From the NCBI GenBank assembly GCA_018814405.1, contig JAHIZO010000007.1, positions 1 to 64,000 of the forward strand: a DNA stretch of 64,000 nucleotides, read 5' to 3'. Position 1 is the stretch's first letter. Each line of letters begins with the position of its first letter. Below, piece by piece: positions 38,268-47,548 of this stretch. The translations under genes were made by a program, and so were the position numbers. The stretch comes from Gammaproteobacteria bacterium (GTDB taxonomy: Bacteria; Pseudomonadota; Gammaproteobacteria; Burkholderiales; Gallionellaceae). The notes under the pieces were generated by a model. That model was given only the letters and a program-made list of their open reading frames with translations, searched no databases and was not told the DNA's origin.

Positions 38268-38994
38268 TCCGACGGGCCTGAAAGAGCTTGACCGTGGCCG
38301 TGTCTCAATATCTGTTTCGGAAATAGCCGGCCGGCGGAGCTTTGTGCTGGACCGGCTTGATCTAAAAAACACAGGGCTTTCGGATACTCTGCTGGCTGTC
38401 ATTGTGGCTAGGGCGGGCAATACCAGCCTGCGTTGCGAAATGGGAGCCGTTTCAAACATCACACCCTCAAGCCATTCCCTTGACAAGCTGGACCGTTCGC
38501 AGCCTTTGCGGTTCAGGGCTCTGCTGCGAGCACCCGACAGTCCGGTACTGGTGGCATCCATAGAGAATATAAGCACGCGCGATGATTCACAGAGCGAAAG
38601 CCTGTTGCCGATGGAGCCCGCGGATCTCGGCGAGCGACTCTGGAAACTGGTGATAAACGATGATGGGCCGGTGCTCCAGTTTAATTCGAGAGTTTTTCCA
38701 AGTGCCGCGGGCGCGGAGAACTACAAACCCTTCGGGGCGATGGTTCTGCCCGAGGCGTTGCGCCAGGTGATGGAAAAGATTGCAGAGGATCCCGGCTGTC
38801 TAGATGACGAAGGCAATTCCTGGTACGCGTGGTCGGAGTGGCTGCATGCAATCGGCGCGGAACGACCATCGGCAGACGGGGATGAAGAAGAACTGGCCTT
38901 ATGGTGCGATCAGGTCGTAGACCGTTTCTGCGGGAAATTTAGTTTTGCCACACAGCTCAATGCCAATTTGCTTGAGGGGGCGGGCAATGACTAA
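38239..38994 (+). CDS. Unknown protein, GHKL cassette gene 3
   Basis: 251 aa. The ATG at 38239 (a second is at 38242) has GGAGAAGA upstream and overlaps the ATPase gene by 29 bp, so translation is coupled. The N-terminal ~110 residues look beta-rich (SISVSEIAGRRSFVLDRLDL). The C-terminal half is acidic, with a Trp-rich segment (NSWYAWSEWLHAIG). No signal peptide, membrane helix or catalytic motif is seen and I do not recognise the family. Confidence 0.8.
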   Translation: MMGRLSAKSNPTGLKELDRGRVSISVSEIAGRRSFVLDRLDLKNTGLSDTLLAVIVARAGNTSLRCEMGAVSNITPSSHSLDKLDRSQPLRFRALLRAPDSPVLVASIENISTRDDSQSESLLPMEPADLGERLWKLVINDDGPVLQFNSRVFPSAAGAENYKPFGAMVLPEALRQVMEKIAEDPGCLDDEGNSWYAWSEWLHAIGAERPSADGDEEELALWCDQVVDRFCGKFSFATQLNANLLEGAGND

Positions 38995-39730
38995 CGCGAG
39001 AAAACTAAATGCCGACGGCATTGCCGTATTTGCCAAATGGCTTGAAAACCCTGTTGGTGATGTGCCGCCGCGGGAATTGCTGGGCAGCGATTCCACGTCT
39101 GAAGAATATGGTACTTATGAAATCGACCCGGCCCGCGAGTTTGAAACACGGCTTGAGTTTGGGAAATATCTGAATGAACAGTTTTCGGCAGCCGATTTTA
39201 ACGAAATGACTTCACCCGACAGCGACGGCTTGTGGGCATGGCTGGCAGTGGTCTATTTCAGGCAACTTGCGAAAAGCAAAATCCGCCGCAGTGAACACTA
39301 CGTTGTGGTGCGGAAGGGTTCCGCCGGCTCGCTGGCCTATCGTCATGCAGTAAGAACGCCCTACGAACTGGTTCACATTCACGGTGAAAGTGCGCTGATC
39401 TGCCTGAAGAGTCCGATGAGTATTATGGGTGATATGACTGAGCAACTGGCCTCGCGCCAAACAATCGCGCACAACCGCGGATTCTTTCAGACCGCATATG
39501 AGCTTTACGTTAAGGACGGAAAACTTAAGCGTGGTGCTTCATCCAAACCGAAGAAGCCCAAAGATAGAAAAGCCGGGGATAGAACGGGGTTCGGAAGTGC
39601 TAGACGGTTGGCGGTTGCGCTGCAGCGCCTGGATCTGACTTATGACACCGAGAAAATGGCTGCCGAACAAATGAGACTGGTACTGCCAAAAGAATTCGCA
39701 AAGTGGGACTCAGACAGTAAACCCGCGTAG
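38987..39730 (+). CDS. Unknown protein, GHKL cassette gene 4
   Basis: 247 aa from the ATG at 38987, overlapping the previous gene by 8 bp (SD GGGGGCGGG). Notable segments are SDGLWAWLAVVYFRQLAK, a basic patch IRRSEHYVVVRK, then GSLAYRHAVRTPYELVH. A Lys-rich linker (SSKPKKPKDRKAGDR) precedes a C-terminal helical region ending LVLPKEFAKW. It is probably DNA- or protein-binding. No recognised catalytic motif. It is the last gene of the cassette, and the core-genome gene at 39761 follows after 30 bp. Confidence 0.8.
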   Translation: MTNARKLNADGIAVFAKWLENPVGDVPPRELLGSDSTSEEYGTYEIDPAREFETRLEFGKYLNEQFSAADFNEMTSPDSDGLWAWLAVVYFRQLAKSKIRRSEHYVVVRKGSAGSLAYRHAVRTPYELVHIHGESALICLKSPMSIMGDMTEQLASRQTIAHNRGFFQTAYELYVKDGKLKRGASSKPKKPKDRKAGDRTGFGSARRLAVALQRLDLTYDTEKMAAEQMRLVLPKEFAKWDSDSKPA

Positions 39731-39760
39731 ATAGTGCGAGCATAGTTATACTCGCGCCCC

Positions 39761-40021
39761 ATGAACTGCCGCCCCTCCTGCGCCGCCTGCTGCATCGCAC
39801 CCTCCATCACCTCGCCCCTGCCCGGCATGCCGAACGGCAAACCTGCCGGGGTGCCGTGTGTGCAGCTGGATGAGAATCTGGGTTGCAAGGTGTTTGGCAA
39901 GCCGGAACGCCCGGCTTTTTGCGGCGGGTTGCAGCCTTCGGCGGAGATGTGTGGCGAGTCGCGCGAGGATGCGCTGGTTTGGCTGGCGCATTTGGAGCAG
40001 GCGACTTGCCCGCGGGTATAA
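39761..40021 (+). CDS. YkgJ-family Cys-cluster protein
   Basis: 86 aa with eight cysteines, including the CAACC N-terminal motif, GCKVF, FCGGL and MCGE, as in the YkgJ family of putative metal (Zn/Fe) binding proteins. Function is unproven. It sits 9 bp upstream of the DUF1289 gene. Confidence 0.85.
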   Translation: MNCRPSCAACCIAPSITSPLPGMPNGKPAGVPCVQLDENLGCKVFGKPERPAFCGGLQPSAEMCGESREDALVWLAHLEQATCPRV

Positions 40022-40030
40022 TGCCGCGCC

Positions 40031-40249
40031 ATGAATTCTTCCCTACCCCACCTTCCGCAAGACATCACTGCTGAATCCCCCTGCATCGGCCATTGCTCGA
40101 CGGTAATGGGTGATGAGGTGTGTCGTGGGTGTTCGCGCACGTTCGACGAGGTGATTCGTTGGGTGGGGATGAGTGATGATGAGCGACGTGATGTGAATCG
40201 CCGTATCGCGATGGAACAGTGGGAGCAGTCTGCCCGCAAGTCTACTTAG
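40031..40249 (+). CDS. DUF1289 protein
   Basis: 72 aa. It has the DUF1289 pattern [25 protein letters not shown] with four cysteines, followed by a Trp and the DDERR helix. It is probably a small metal-binding protein of unknown function. Short spacing links it to uppP, 7 bp downstream. Confidence 0.88.
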   Translation: MNSSLPHLPQDITAESPCIGHCSTVMGDEVCRGCSRTFDEVIRWVGMSDDERRDVNRRIAMEQWEQSARKST

Positions 40250-40256
40250 GAAACCA

Positions 40257-41081
40257 ATGGATATTCTGCTTCTGCTTAAAGCAGCCTTGCTCGGTGTCAT
40301 CGAGGGCCTGACCGAGTTCTTGCCTATCTCTTCTACCGGGCACTTGATCATCATCGGTGATCTGATCGGTTATAACGATGAGACGAGCAAGGTGTTCAAG
40401 ATCGTGATCCAGCTGGCGGCGATCTTGGCGGTGTGCTGGGATTATCGCGAGCGCTTGATGCGCACGGTGCGCGGCATCAAGACCGATCCTGTCGAGCAGC
40501 GTTTCGTGGGGTTGCTGTTCATCGCCTTCCTGCCAGCAGCAGTGCTGGGACTGATGTTCCATTCGACCATCAAGGCTTTGTTGTTCAACCCGATCACGGT
40601 GGCGACGGCGCTGATCGTGGGCGGTTTCATCATTCTGTACGTGGAGAAGCGCAACTATCATCCGCGCTTGAATTCTGTGGATGAGATGCGCTGGCCGGAT
40701 GCGCTGAAGGTGGGCTTCGCGCAGGCGCTGGCGATGATCCCCGGTACGTCACGTTCGGGTGCGACCATCATGGGTGGTTTGATATTCGGACTTTCGCGCA
40801 AGACAGCGGCGGAGTTCTCGTTCTTTCTCGCCATCCCGACCATGTTCGCGGCGACGGCTTATGATTTATACAAGAACTGGACGGCGCTGCATGCTTCCGA
40901 CATTCCGGTGTTCGCGGTCGGCTTTGTCACTTCTTTCATCGCGGCGATGTGGGCGGTGAAGAGTTTCATCAAGTTCATCTCCAACCACACCTTTGTGGTG
41001 TTCGCTTGGTATCGCATCGTGTTCGGCATAGTAGTGCTGCTGAGTGCCTACACCGGGGCGGTGAGCTGGTCGCACCCGTAA
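40257..41081 (+). CDS. uppP: Undecaprenyl-diphosphatase
   Basis: 274 aa, polytopic membrane enzyme that recycles undecaprenyl pyrophosphate to the monophosphate carrier used for peptidoglycan and polysaccharides. The two active-site motifs are present: [15 protein letters not shown] (residues ~17-31) and [14 protein letters not shown]. The gene ends in a strong terminator. Confidence 0.97.
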   Translation: MDILLLLKAALLGVIEGLTEFLPISSTGHLIIIGDLIGYNDETSKVFKIVIQLAAILAVCWDYRERLMRTVRGIKTDPVEQRFVGLLFIAFLPAAVLGLMFHSTIKALLFNPITVATALIVGGFIILYVEKRNYHPRLNSVDEMRWPDALKVGFAQALAMIPGTSRSGATIMGGLIFGLSRKTAAEFSFFLAIPTMFAATAYDLYKNWTALHASDIPVFAVGFVTSFIAAMWAVKSFIKFISNHTFVVFAWYRIVFGIVVLLSAYTGAVSWSHP

Positions 41082-41107
41082 AAAAGCCCGCTTTTGCGGG
41101 CTTTTTC
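41081..41107. terminator. Bidirectional terminator between uppP and the rhodanese gene
   Basis: AAAAAGCCCGC-TTTT-GCGGGCTTTTT: a perfect GC-rich stem with A and T tracts on either side, so it can end both convergent transcripts. Confidence 0.93.
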
Positions 41108-41126
41108 TCTGAGAGCTGTTAAGCGA

Positions 41127-41579
41127 TCAACCTTGTTCCCAAGGCAGGTCTTTTGCGCGCCAGCCGTTCAACTTGTTGCGCTGGTTGCTGCTGTTCTTGT
41201 CGCCTTCAAAACCCTCGAGGATGTTGTAGCAATCGGCATAGCCGTTCTGTGTGGCCAGTGCTGCAGCGGCGTGTGAACGCTGGGCAGTGCGGCACAGGAA
41301 GAGCACCAGCGATTCTTTATCCACTTGCTGTTCCAGCGATGCCATGAAGTTGGCGTTGGGCTTCATGCCGGGATAGCCCAGCCATTCGATCTCGACTGCG
41401 CCCGGCACTTTTCCGACCCAATCGATCTCTGCGCGTGTGCGCACGTCCACCAGCTTGGCGCCGGGGGCGCTTTGCCAGATGGTGTTTGCTTCTTCAGGTG
41501 TCAAAGCCCCTTCGTACGGTAGGCCCAAATCCTTTGCCCGGTTCTGTGCTGTGGTCAATATTTCTGTGATTTTTCCCAT
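41127..41579 (-). CDS. Rhodanese-domain protein
   Basis: 150 aa, single rhodanese domain. LVDVRTRAEIDWVG gives the CH2A-like start, and FLCRTAQRS holds the catalytic loop with Cys96. It may carry persulfide sulfur; substrate and partner are unknown. It is transcribed alone, divergent from the CDF transporter. Confidence 0.9.
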   Translation of the reverse strand: MGKITEILTTAQNRAKDLGLPYEGALTPEEANTIWQSAPGAKLVDVRTRAEIDWVGKVPGAVEIEWLGYPGMKPNANFMASLEQQVDKESLVLFLCRTAQRSHAAAALATQNGYADCYNILEGFEGDKNSSNQRNKLNGWRAKDLPWEQG

Positions 41580-41657
41580 GATGCGCTTTCTTCGATATTA
41601 AGGTTCGGTGCGCGAAATGTTATCCTGCGCCCTCGTCTGCATACTATCCCAACAGCA

Positions 41658-42833
41658 ATGAAAAATCACACGCACGCACATAGCCACGACAAGGCCGCGG
41701 CCTTTGAGCCAGCTCATCCCGAGCGCTTCGCCGCTGCGCGCAAGAGCACATGGGTCAGTATCTTCACCAATCTGCTGTTGAGCATCGTGCAGGTATTGGC
41801 AGGCTTCTTCGGCAAGTCGCAATCGTTGATGGCCGATGGTCTGCATTCCTTTGCTGATCTGGTGGCTGATGTGTTGGTGCTGTTCGCTAACCGTCATGGC
41901 AACAAGCATGCGGACGCCAATCATCCTTATGGTCATGCGCGTATCGAAACGGCAGCTTCGCTCATCCTTGGTTCCAGCCTGACCGTGCTGGGTATCGTGT
42001 TGCTGGTCGCTGCCGGTTCGCGCTTGCAACACCCCGAGCATGTGCAGACAGTGCATCCCATCACCTTGTGGGTAGCGATCTTTGCCTTGGCGGCGAAGGA
42101 AGGATTGTTCCGTTACATGCTGGCGGTGGCGAAGCGCGTGCGCTCGCAGATGCTGGTAGCGAACGCATGGCATGCACGCTCTGATGCGGCCTCTTCGCTG
42201 GTGGTCATCGTGGGTATCTCGGGCAACTTGCTGGGGTACACCTTCCTCGACTTGATCGCCGCCGCTGTGGTGGGCGTGATGATCGCTTACATGGGTTTTC
42301 AGTTCGCGCGCGATGCCATGCTGGAGCTGGTGGATACCGGTCTGGAGGCGGAAGAAGTGCGCGCGATCCGCAACACGCTCAAGTCGGTGCCGGGCGTGTT
42401 GGGATTGCACGATCTGCGCACGCGCAGGATGGCGGACAACGCTTTGGTCGATGCACACATCATGGTCGATCCTTACATCAGCGTATCCGAGGGGCATTAC
42501 ATCGCGGAGGCAGCCCGGGCTGCTGTGCTGAAAAGCCATCATGTGATGGACGTGATGGTGCATATCGATCCGGAAGATGACGTCCATTCCAAGCCCAACG
42601 CACATACACCGCAACGACACCTATTGTTGGTTCATCTACAAAAGCGGCTGGATCAAACACTGCCGCCTGACAGCCATATCTTGTTGCATTACCTGAACGG
42701 CAAGATCGAGGCTGAGCTGCTGCTGCCAGCGACGGATGACGTGAGCGAGCTGCGAGCCAAGTGCAACGCTATCGTCGCTGACGACCCGTATTTCAAGCGT
42801 ATCAATGTATTTCAGGGTGTTGCACCAAAATAG
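41658..42833 (+). CDS. Cation diffusion facilitator transporter
   Basis: 391 aa. A His-rich N-terminus (HTHAHSHD) is followed by six membrane helices. The metal-site motifs are ADGLHSFADLVAD on helix 2 and WHARSDAASS on helix 5, then a cytoplasmic ferredoxin-like domain (VDAHIMVDPYISVSEGH). About 90 extra C-terminal residues lengthen it against FieF (300 aa). It exports divalent metals such as Zn or Fe in exchange for protons; the metal is not determinable here. Confidence 0.92.
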   Translation: MKNHTHAHSHDKAAAFEPAHPERFAAARKSTWVSIFTNLLLSIVQVLAGFFGKSQSLMADGLHSFADLVADVLVLFANRHGNKHADANHPYGHARIETAASLILGSSLTVLGIVLLVAAGSRLQHPEHVQTVHPITLWVAIFALAAKEGLFRYMLAVAKRVRSQMLVANAWHARSDAASSLVVIVGISGNLLGYTFLDLIAAAVVGVMIAYMGFQFARDAMLELVDTGLEAEEVRAIRNTLKSVPGVLGLHDLRTRRMADNALVDAHIMVDPYISVSEGHYIAEAARAAVLKSHHVMDVMVHIDPEDDVHSKPNAHTPQRHLLLVHLQKRLDQTLPPDSHILLHYLNGKIEAELLLPATDDVSELRAKCNAIVADDPYFKRINVFQGVAPK

Positions 42834-42910
42834 TGCGCAACTTATCTAGATTGCCCCGATTTTGGGCGCGCACGATGCCCGCCAAGTCCAATTAGATATG
42901 GCACAATGGT

Positions 42911-42948
42911 CGCCTGACTGGATATCAGGCGATGGCACAGTTTCTGCT
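42911..42948 (+). promoter_or_regulatory. glnA: Sigma-54 promoter of glnA with adjacent dyad
   Basis: TGGCAC at 42933-42938 and TGC at 42945-42947 give the -24 GG and -12 GC exactly 10 bp apart, as in RpoN promoters. Immediately upstream is a perfect 7-bp dyad, CGCCTGA (42911-42917) / TCAGGCG (42925-42931). NtrC, encoded downstream at 46142, is the expected activator. A clear NtrC consensus pair was not found. Confidence 0.7.
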
Positions 42949-43019
42949 CTTTTCGACCCGTACCAATCAAACGGTTCGCCTTACTGACTTTTGTTTTTAA
43001 TTTCCTGGGAGATTCAAGT

Positions 43020-44435
43020 ATGTCCAAAACAGCAGCTGACGTTCTGAAGCAGATCAAAGAACAAGGCATTAAATTCGTCGACCTTCGTTTTACAGATACA
43101 CGCGGTAAAGAGCAGCACGTTGGCGTGCCGGTCAGTGCCGTTGACGAGAGCAAGTTCGAAGACGGTCACGCCTTCGACGGTTCTTCCATCGCTGGCTGGA
43201 AGGGCATCCAAGCTTCCGACATGCTGCTGATGCTGGATCCGGCTTCTGCTTATGTCGACCCGTTCTTCGACGAGCCGACCATGATCATCACTTGTGACGT
43301 GGTTGAGCCGACCGACGGCAAGGGCTACGACCGCGACCCGCGCTCCATCGCCAAGCGCGCTGAAGCTTATTTGAAGTCTACCGGTATTGGTGACACTGCT
43401 TACTTCGGTCCTGAGCCAGAATTCTTCATCTTCGACTCCGTTGAGTGGAAAGTCGACATGTCCGGCTGCTTCCTGAAGATCAACTCTGAAGAGGCTGCAT
43501 GGGCTTCCGGTGAAAAGGTCGAAGGCGGTAACACTGGTCACCGTCCTACCGTGAAGGGTGGTTACTTCCCGGTTCCTCCGGTGGATAGCTTGAACGACAT
43601 CCGCGCACAGATGTGTCTGTTGCTGGAAGAAGTCGGCATCCCTGTTGAAGTGCATCACCACGAAGTGGCGACTGCCGGCCAGTGCGAGATCGGCACCAAG
43701 TTCGACACATTGGTGAAGCGCGCTGACCAGACTCAAACTCTGAAGTACATCGTGCACAACGTTGCTCACCAGTACGGCAAGACTGCCACCTTCATGCCCA
43801 AGCCTATCGTTGGCGACAACGGTTCCGGCATGCACGTGCACCAGTCGATCTGGAAAGACGGCAAGAACACCTTCGCAGGTAACGGCTACGCCGGTCTGTC
43901 TGAGACTGCTCTGTTCTACATCGGCGGCGTCATCAAGCACGCCAAGGCACTGAACGCGATCTGCAACCCAAGCACCAACTCTTACAAGCGTCTGGTTCCT
44001 CACTACGAAGCACCCGTGAAGATGGCTTACTCTGCCAAGAACCGTTCCGCTTCCATCCGCATCCCGCACGTTGCCAGCGACAAGGCTCGCCGCATCGAGA
44101 CCCGTTTCCCGGATCCGACAGCGAACCCATACCTGTGCTTCGCAGCATTGATGATGGCTGGTCTGGACGGTATCCAGAACAAGATCCATCCTGGAGATCC
44201 TGCAGACAAAAACCTGTACGACCTGCCACCGGAAGAAGATGCAAAGATCCCGACTGTTGCAGTTGGCCTGGACGAAGCATTGGCCGCTCTGGATGCAGAC
44301 CGTGAGTTCCTGACACGCGGTGGTGTGTTCTCCAGCGACTTCATCGACGCATTCATCGCGTTGAAGATGGACGAAGTGAACAAGATCCGTATGACGACTC
44401 ACCCTGTCGAATTCGACATGTACTACAGCATCTAA
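43020..44435 (+). CDS. glnA: Glutamine synthetase, type I
   Basis: 471 aa. It makes glutamine from glutamate, ammonia and ATP. Signature segments include FDGSSIAGW, the ATP-binding [16 protein letters not shown], and [12 protein letters not shown]. The adenylylation site NLYDLPPEE carries Tyr400, so activity is likely controlled by GlnE. It begins the glnA-(DUF4124)-ntrB-ntrC cluster and is preceded by a sigma-54 promoter. Confidence 0.98.
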   Translation: MSKTAADVLKQIKEQGIKFVDLRFTDTRGKEQHVGVPVSAVDESKFEDGHAFDGSSIAGWKGIQASDMLLMLDPASAYVDPFFDEPTMIITCDVVEPTDGKGYDRDPRSIAKRAEAYLKSTGIGDTAYFGPEPEFFIFDSVEWKVDMSGCFLKINSEEAAWASGEKVEGGNTGHRPTVKGGYFPVPPVDSLNDIRAQMCLLLEEVGIPVEVHHHEVATAGQCEIGTKFDTLVKRADQTQTLKYIVHNVAHQYGKTATFMPKPIVGDNGSGMHVHQSIWKDGKNTFAGNGYAGLSETALFYIGGVIKHAKALNAICNPSTNSYKRLVPHYEAPVKMAYSAKNRSASIRIPHVASDKARRIETRFPDPTANPYLCFAALMMAGLDGIQNKIHPGDPADKNLYDLPPEEDAKIPTVAVGLDEALAALDADREFLTRGGVFSSDFIDAFIALKMDEVNKIRMTTHPVEFDMYYSI

Positions 44436-44458
44436 GTCGTTCTTCGACATGTTGAAAA

Positions 44459-44489
44459 CAACGGAGCCCTCGTGGCTCCGTTTGTTTTT
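44459..44489 (+). terminator. Terminator after glnA
   Basis: A 9-bp stem AACGGAGCC (44460-44468) / GGCTCCGTT (44474-44482), 5-nt loop, and T-rich tail TTGTTTTT. Confidence 0.9.
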
Positions 44490-44500
44490 GGTGCGGTCGT

Positions 44501-44529
44501 TTGTCTCACCCGAATCCATACCCTATACT
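44501..44529 (+). promoter_or_regulatory. Sigma-70 promoter before the DUF4124-ntrBC operon
   Basis: TTGTCT (44501-44506), 17-bp spacer, TATACT (44524-44529), with the first gene starting 28 bp later. It gives ntrBC an expression route independent of glnA. Confidence 0.75.
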
Positions 44530-44556
44530 CCGCCCATCGAATTCCGAGGTCACACT

Positions 44557-45048
44557 ATGAAGCCAACCCGCATGCTGTTGTTGTGCGCCGTCTTCACCGC
44601 CAGCACCGCCGCCCACGCGGAGATATACAAGCGCGTGGACAAGGAAGGCCGCGTCACCTATTCAAGCGAGCCGATCCGGGGTGCACAGAAGTTGCAACTG
44701 GAGCCTTTGCCGACCGTACCCCCGCCCAGAACCGTTGCCAAAGAACGCAATCGTGAAAGCGATGAAGCCGCTTTCCCGCGTGTGGACAAGGAAACGCAAA
44801 AGCGCCGCGACGATAAACGCTTGCGTATCCTCGAAGACGAGATGACCAGCGAGCAACAAGCGCTTGAAGAGGCCCGTACACAGTTGAAAGTGGCCGAGGA
44901 TACGCCGCAGGTCTATCGTGCCGCGAATGGGCAAACCTATCGCAATATGGCGAAATACGAAGAGACGGTGCAAGCCGCGCAAGAGAACGTCCGGATGCAT
45001 GAGAACAATGTCCGGGCGATACAGACCGAGATCGATAATCTCAAGTGA
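44557..45048 (+). CDS. DUF4124 periplasmic protein
   Basis: 163 aa from the ATG at 44557. The signal peptide is MLLLCAVFTASTAAHA, then the DUF4124 core EIYKRVDKEGRVTYSSEPI. A long charged coiled coil follows (about residues 80-163: LEDEMTSEQQALEEARTQL). Function is unknown, but such genes often precede ntrB in betaproteobacteria. Confidence 0.85.
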   Translation: MKPTRMLLLCAVFTASTAAHAEIYKRVDKEGRVTYSSEPIRGAQKLQLEPLPTVPPPRTVAKERNRESDEAAFPRVDKETQKRRDDKRLRILEDEMTSEQQALEEARTQLKVAEDTPQVYRAANGQTYRNMAKYEETVQAAQENVRMHENNVRAIQTEIDNLK

Positions 45049-45083
45049 CCTGACGCTGGCATGTTTTCTGCTCTTTGTTTGAC

Positions 45084-46142
45084 ATGACCAGCGCCCCACT
45101 CCCCACACTGGACTTTCTGTCGACTGCCGTGATGCTGCTCGATGACCAGTCGCGCATCGCCTATCTGAATCCGGCAGCGGAAGATCTGTTCGCAGTGAGC
45201 CACAGCAACCTCATCGGGCATCCGCTGCAATTCGCGTTCAGTCACACCGAGCAATTGTTCAGCGCGATCCAGACTGCGCTGGCCAATCGCTCAGCACACA
45301 TCGAGCACGACCTGTTGCTGGGCACTCACACCCATGCGCAGAAACTGCATCTGAGCTGCACAGTCACCACCATGCAGCTGCCGCAATATGCGCTGCTGCT
45401 GGAATTCCACACCATCGAGCGGCCGCTCAAGTTGGCGCGTGAAGAACAGATGCTGGACCAGACGCAGGCCAACCGACTGCTGTTGCGCAACCTCGCGCAC
45501 GAGATCAAGAACCCCTTGGGAGGCATCCGCGGTGCCGCACAATTACTGGAACAGGAATTGGATAGGCCGGCGCTGCGCGAATACACACAGGTCGTGATTC
45601 AAGAAGCAGATCGTTTGCGTTCGCTGATGGAGAATCTGCTCACCCCGCAACATACGCCCCATTTCAGTGCACTGAATATCCATGAAGTGTTGGAGCGCGT
45701 ACGCAGTGTGGTGATGGCAGAATTGCCGGAAAGCCTGCACATCCAGCGCGACTACGACTTGAGTCTGCCCGACCTGAATGGCGACAAAGCGCTGTTGATA
45801 CAAGTGATCCTGAACATCGTGCGCAATGCCGCACAGGCGATGCAGGGCAAAGGCACGATCATTCTTCGCACCCGCATCTCGCGTCAGGTCACGGTGATGA
45901 AGAAACGCCATCGCTTGGCCATCTCCTTGCAGATCATCGACGACGGTCCGGGCATCCCGCAACACCTGCAAGACAAGATCTTCTATCCGCTCGTCTCGGG
46001 ACGAGCCGACGGTCACGGCCTTGGGCTGACGCTGGCACAGGACTTCGTCAACCAGCATCAGGGCAGTATCGAATTCGACAGCGAACCGGGACGCACTTGC
46101 TTCACGGTCATGCTGCCAATCACTTCCATGGACACACAATAA
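45084..46142 (+). CDS. glnL: Nitrogen sensor histidine kinase NtrB
   Basis: 352 aa from the ATG at 45084. An N-terminal PAS domain (TAVMLLDDQSRIAYLNPAA) is followed by the phosphoacceptor NLAHEIKNPLGGI with His139 and an HATPase domain with DDGPGIP and GRADGHGLGLTLA. It phosphorylates NtrC under nitrogen limitation and is controlled by PII. Its stop overlaps the ntrC ATG by 1 bp. Confidence 0.95.
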   Translation: MTSAPLPTLDFLSTAVMLLDDQSRIAYLNPAAEDLFAVSHSNLIGHPLQFAFSHTEQLFSAIQTALANRSAHIEHDLLLGTHTHAQKLHLSCTVTTMQLPQYALLLEFHTIERPLKLAREEQMLDQTQANRLLLRNLAHEIKNPLGGIRGAAQLLEQELDRPALREYTQVVIQEADRLRSLMENLLTPQHTPHFSALNIHEVLERVRSVVMAELPESLHIQRDYDLSLPDLNGDKALLIQVILNIVRNAAQAMQGKGTIILRTRISRQVTVMKKRHRLAISLQIIDDGPGIPQHLQDKIFYPLVSGRADGHGLGLTLAQDFVNQHQGSIEFDSEPGRTCFTVMLPITSMDTQ

Positions 46143-47548
46143 TGAGTAAACCTGTTTGGATCATCGACGACGACCGTTCCATCCGCTGGGTGCTGGAAAA
46201 AGCACTCGCGCGCGAGGAGATCGAATACAAGAGTTTCGCCTCAGCGGACGAAGCGCTGGCCGAGTTGCCGCACAGCCTGCCGCAGATGGTGATCAGCGAC
46301 ATCCGCATGCCGGGCAGTTCCGGCCTCGACCTGTTGCAGACGCTGCGCAATGAATATCCGGCACTACCGGTTATCATCATGACCGCGTATTCCGATCTGG
46401 AAAGCGCAGTGTCCTCGTTCCAGGGCGGTGCGTTCGAATATCTGCCCAAGCCCTTCGATGTGAACCATGCCGTCGAATTGATTCGCCGCGCACTGGCACA
46501 AAGCCAGCGCAAGCAAAGCAACGGTGTCGAAAGCACCGAAGCCCCGGACATCCTCGGCCATGCGCCATCCATGCAGGAAGTGTTCCGCGCCATCGGCCGT
46601 CTCGCACAATCCAATGCCACCGTGCTCATCACCGGCGAATCCGGTACCGGCAAGGAATTGGTCGCCCATGCGCTGCATCGTCACAGCCTGCGCGCCGACA
46701 AACCTTTCGTGGCGATCAACACCGCCGCTATCCCCAAGGACCTGCTGGAGTCGGAACTGTTCGGCCATGAGAAGGGTGCGTTCACCGGTGCCAATACCAC
46801 ACGTCATGGTCGCTTCGAACAGGCCGAAGGCGGCACGTTGTTCCTGGACGAGATCGGTGACATGCCGGCCGAGTTGCAGACGCGTCTGCTGCGCGTGCTG
46901 TCGGACGGCAACTACTACCGCGTCGGCGGCCACCAACCGATCAAAGCCAACGTGCGCATCATCGCCGCCACCCACCAGAATCTAAATGAACGTGTGAAAC
47001 AGGGCCTGTTCCGCGAGGACTTGTTCCATCGTTTGAATGTGATCCGTCTGCGCCTGCCGCCGCTGCGCGAGCGTCGCGAAGACATTCCGCTTCTGGCGAA
47101 ATATTTCTTGCAAAAGAGCGCGAAAGAATTAGGCGGAGAGCAAAAGACACTGAGCGAATCCGCGCTGACTTTCCTCTCTGCGCAAGACATCCCCGGCAAC
47201 GTGCGCCAACTGGAGAACCTGTGTCACTGGCTCACCGTGATGACGCCGACCCAGCAAGTGGAGATTGCCGACCTACCTGCAGAATGGCGCGAAGGTTCGT
47301 CCTCCGCACCTGTCGGCGGCGATTGGCATACCTTGCTGGCGCAGCAAGCTGTGCAGATGCTGCAGCGCGGCGAACCCAACATCCTCGAGACACTCACCAA
47401 AGAATTCGAGCGCACGCTGATCACGCAGGCACTGCAACATACCGGCGGACGCCGCATCGAAGCTTCCACGCTGCTTGGCATGGGGCGCAATACGCTGACG
47501 CGCAAGATTCAGGAGTTGGGGCTGGATGGAGATGGCGAGAAGGACTAA
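46142..47548 (+). CDS. glnG: Nitrogen regulation response regulator NtrC
   Basis: 468 aa from the ATG at 46142. The receiver domain has phospho-acceptor Asp53 (VISDIRMPG). The central AAA+ domain has Walker A GESGTGKE, the sigma-54 contact loop GAFTGA and [12 protein letters not shown]-terminal Fis-type HTH ([20 protein letters not shown]) ends it. It activates sigma-54 promoters, most plausibly that of glnA. Confidence 0.97.
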   Translation: MSKPVWIIDDDRSIRWVLEKALAREEIEYKSFASADEALAELPHSLPQMVISDIRMPGSSGLDLLQTLRNEYPALPVIIMTAYSDLESAVSSFQGGAFEYLPKPFDVNHAVELIRRALAQSQRKQSNGVESTEAPDILGHAPSMQEVFRAIGRLAQSNATVLITGESGTGKELVAHALHRHSLRADKPFVAINTAAIPKDLLESELFGHEKGAFTGANTTRHGRFEQAEGGTLFLDEIGDMPAELQTRLLRVLSDGNYYRVGGHQPIKANVRIIAATHQNLNERVKQGLFREDLFHRLNVIRLRLPPLRERREDIPLLAKYFLQKSAKELGGEQKTLSESALTFLSAQDIPGNVRQLENLCHWLTVMTPTQQVEIADLPAEWREGSSSAPVGGDWHTLLAQQAVQMLQRGEPNILETLTKEFERTLITQALQHTGGRRIEASTLLGMGRNTLTRKIQELGLDGDGEKD

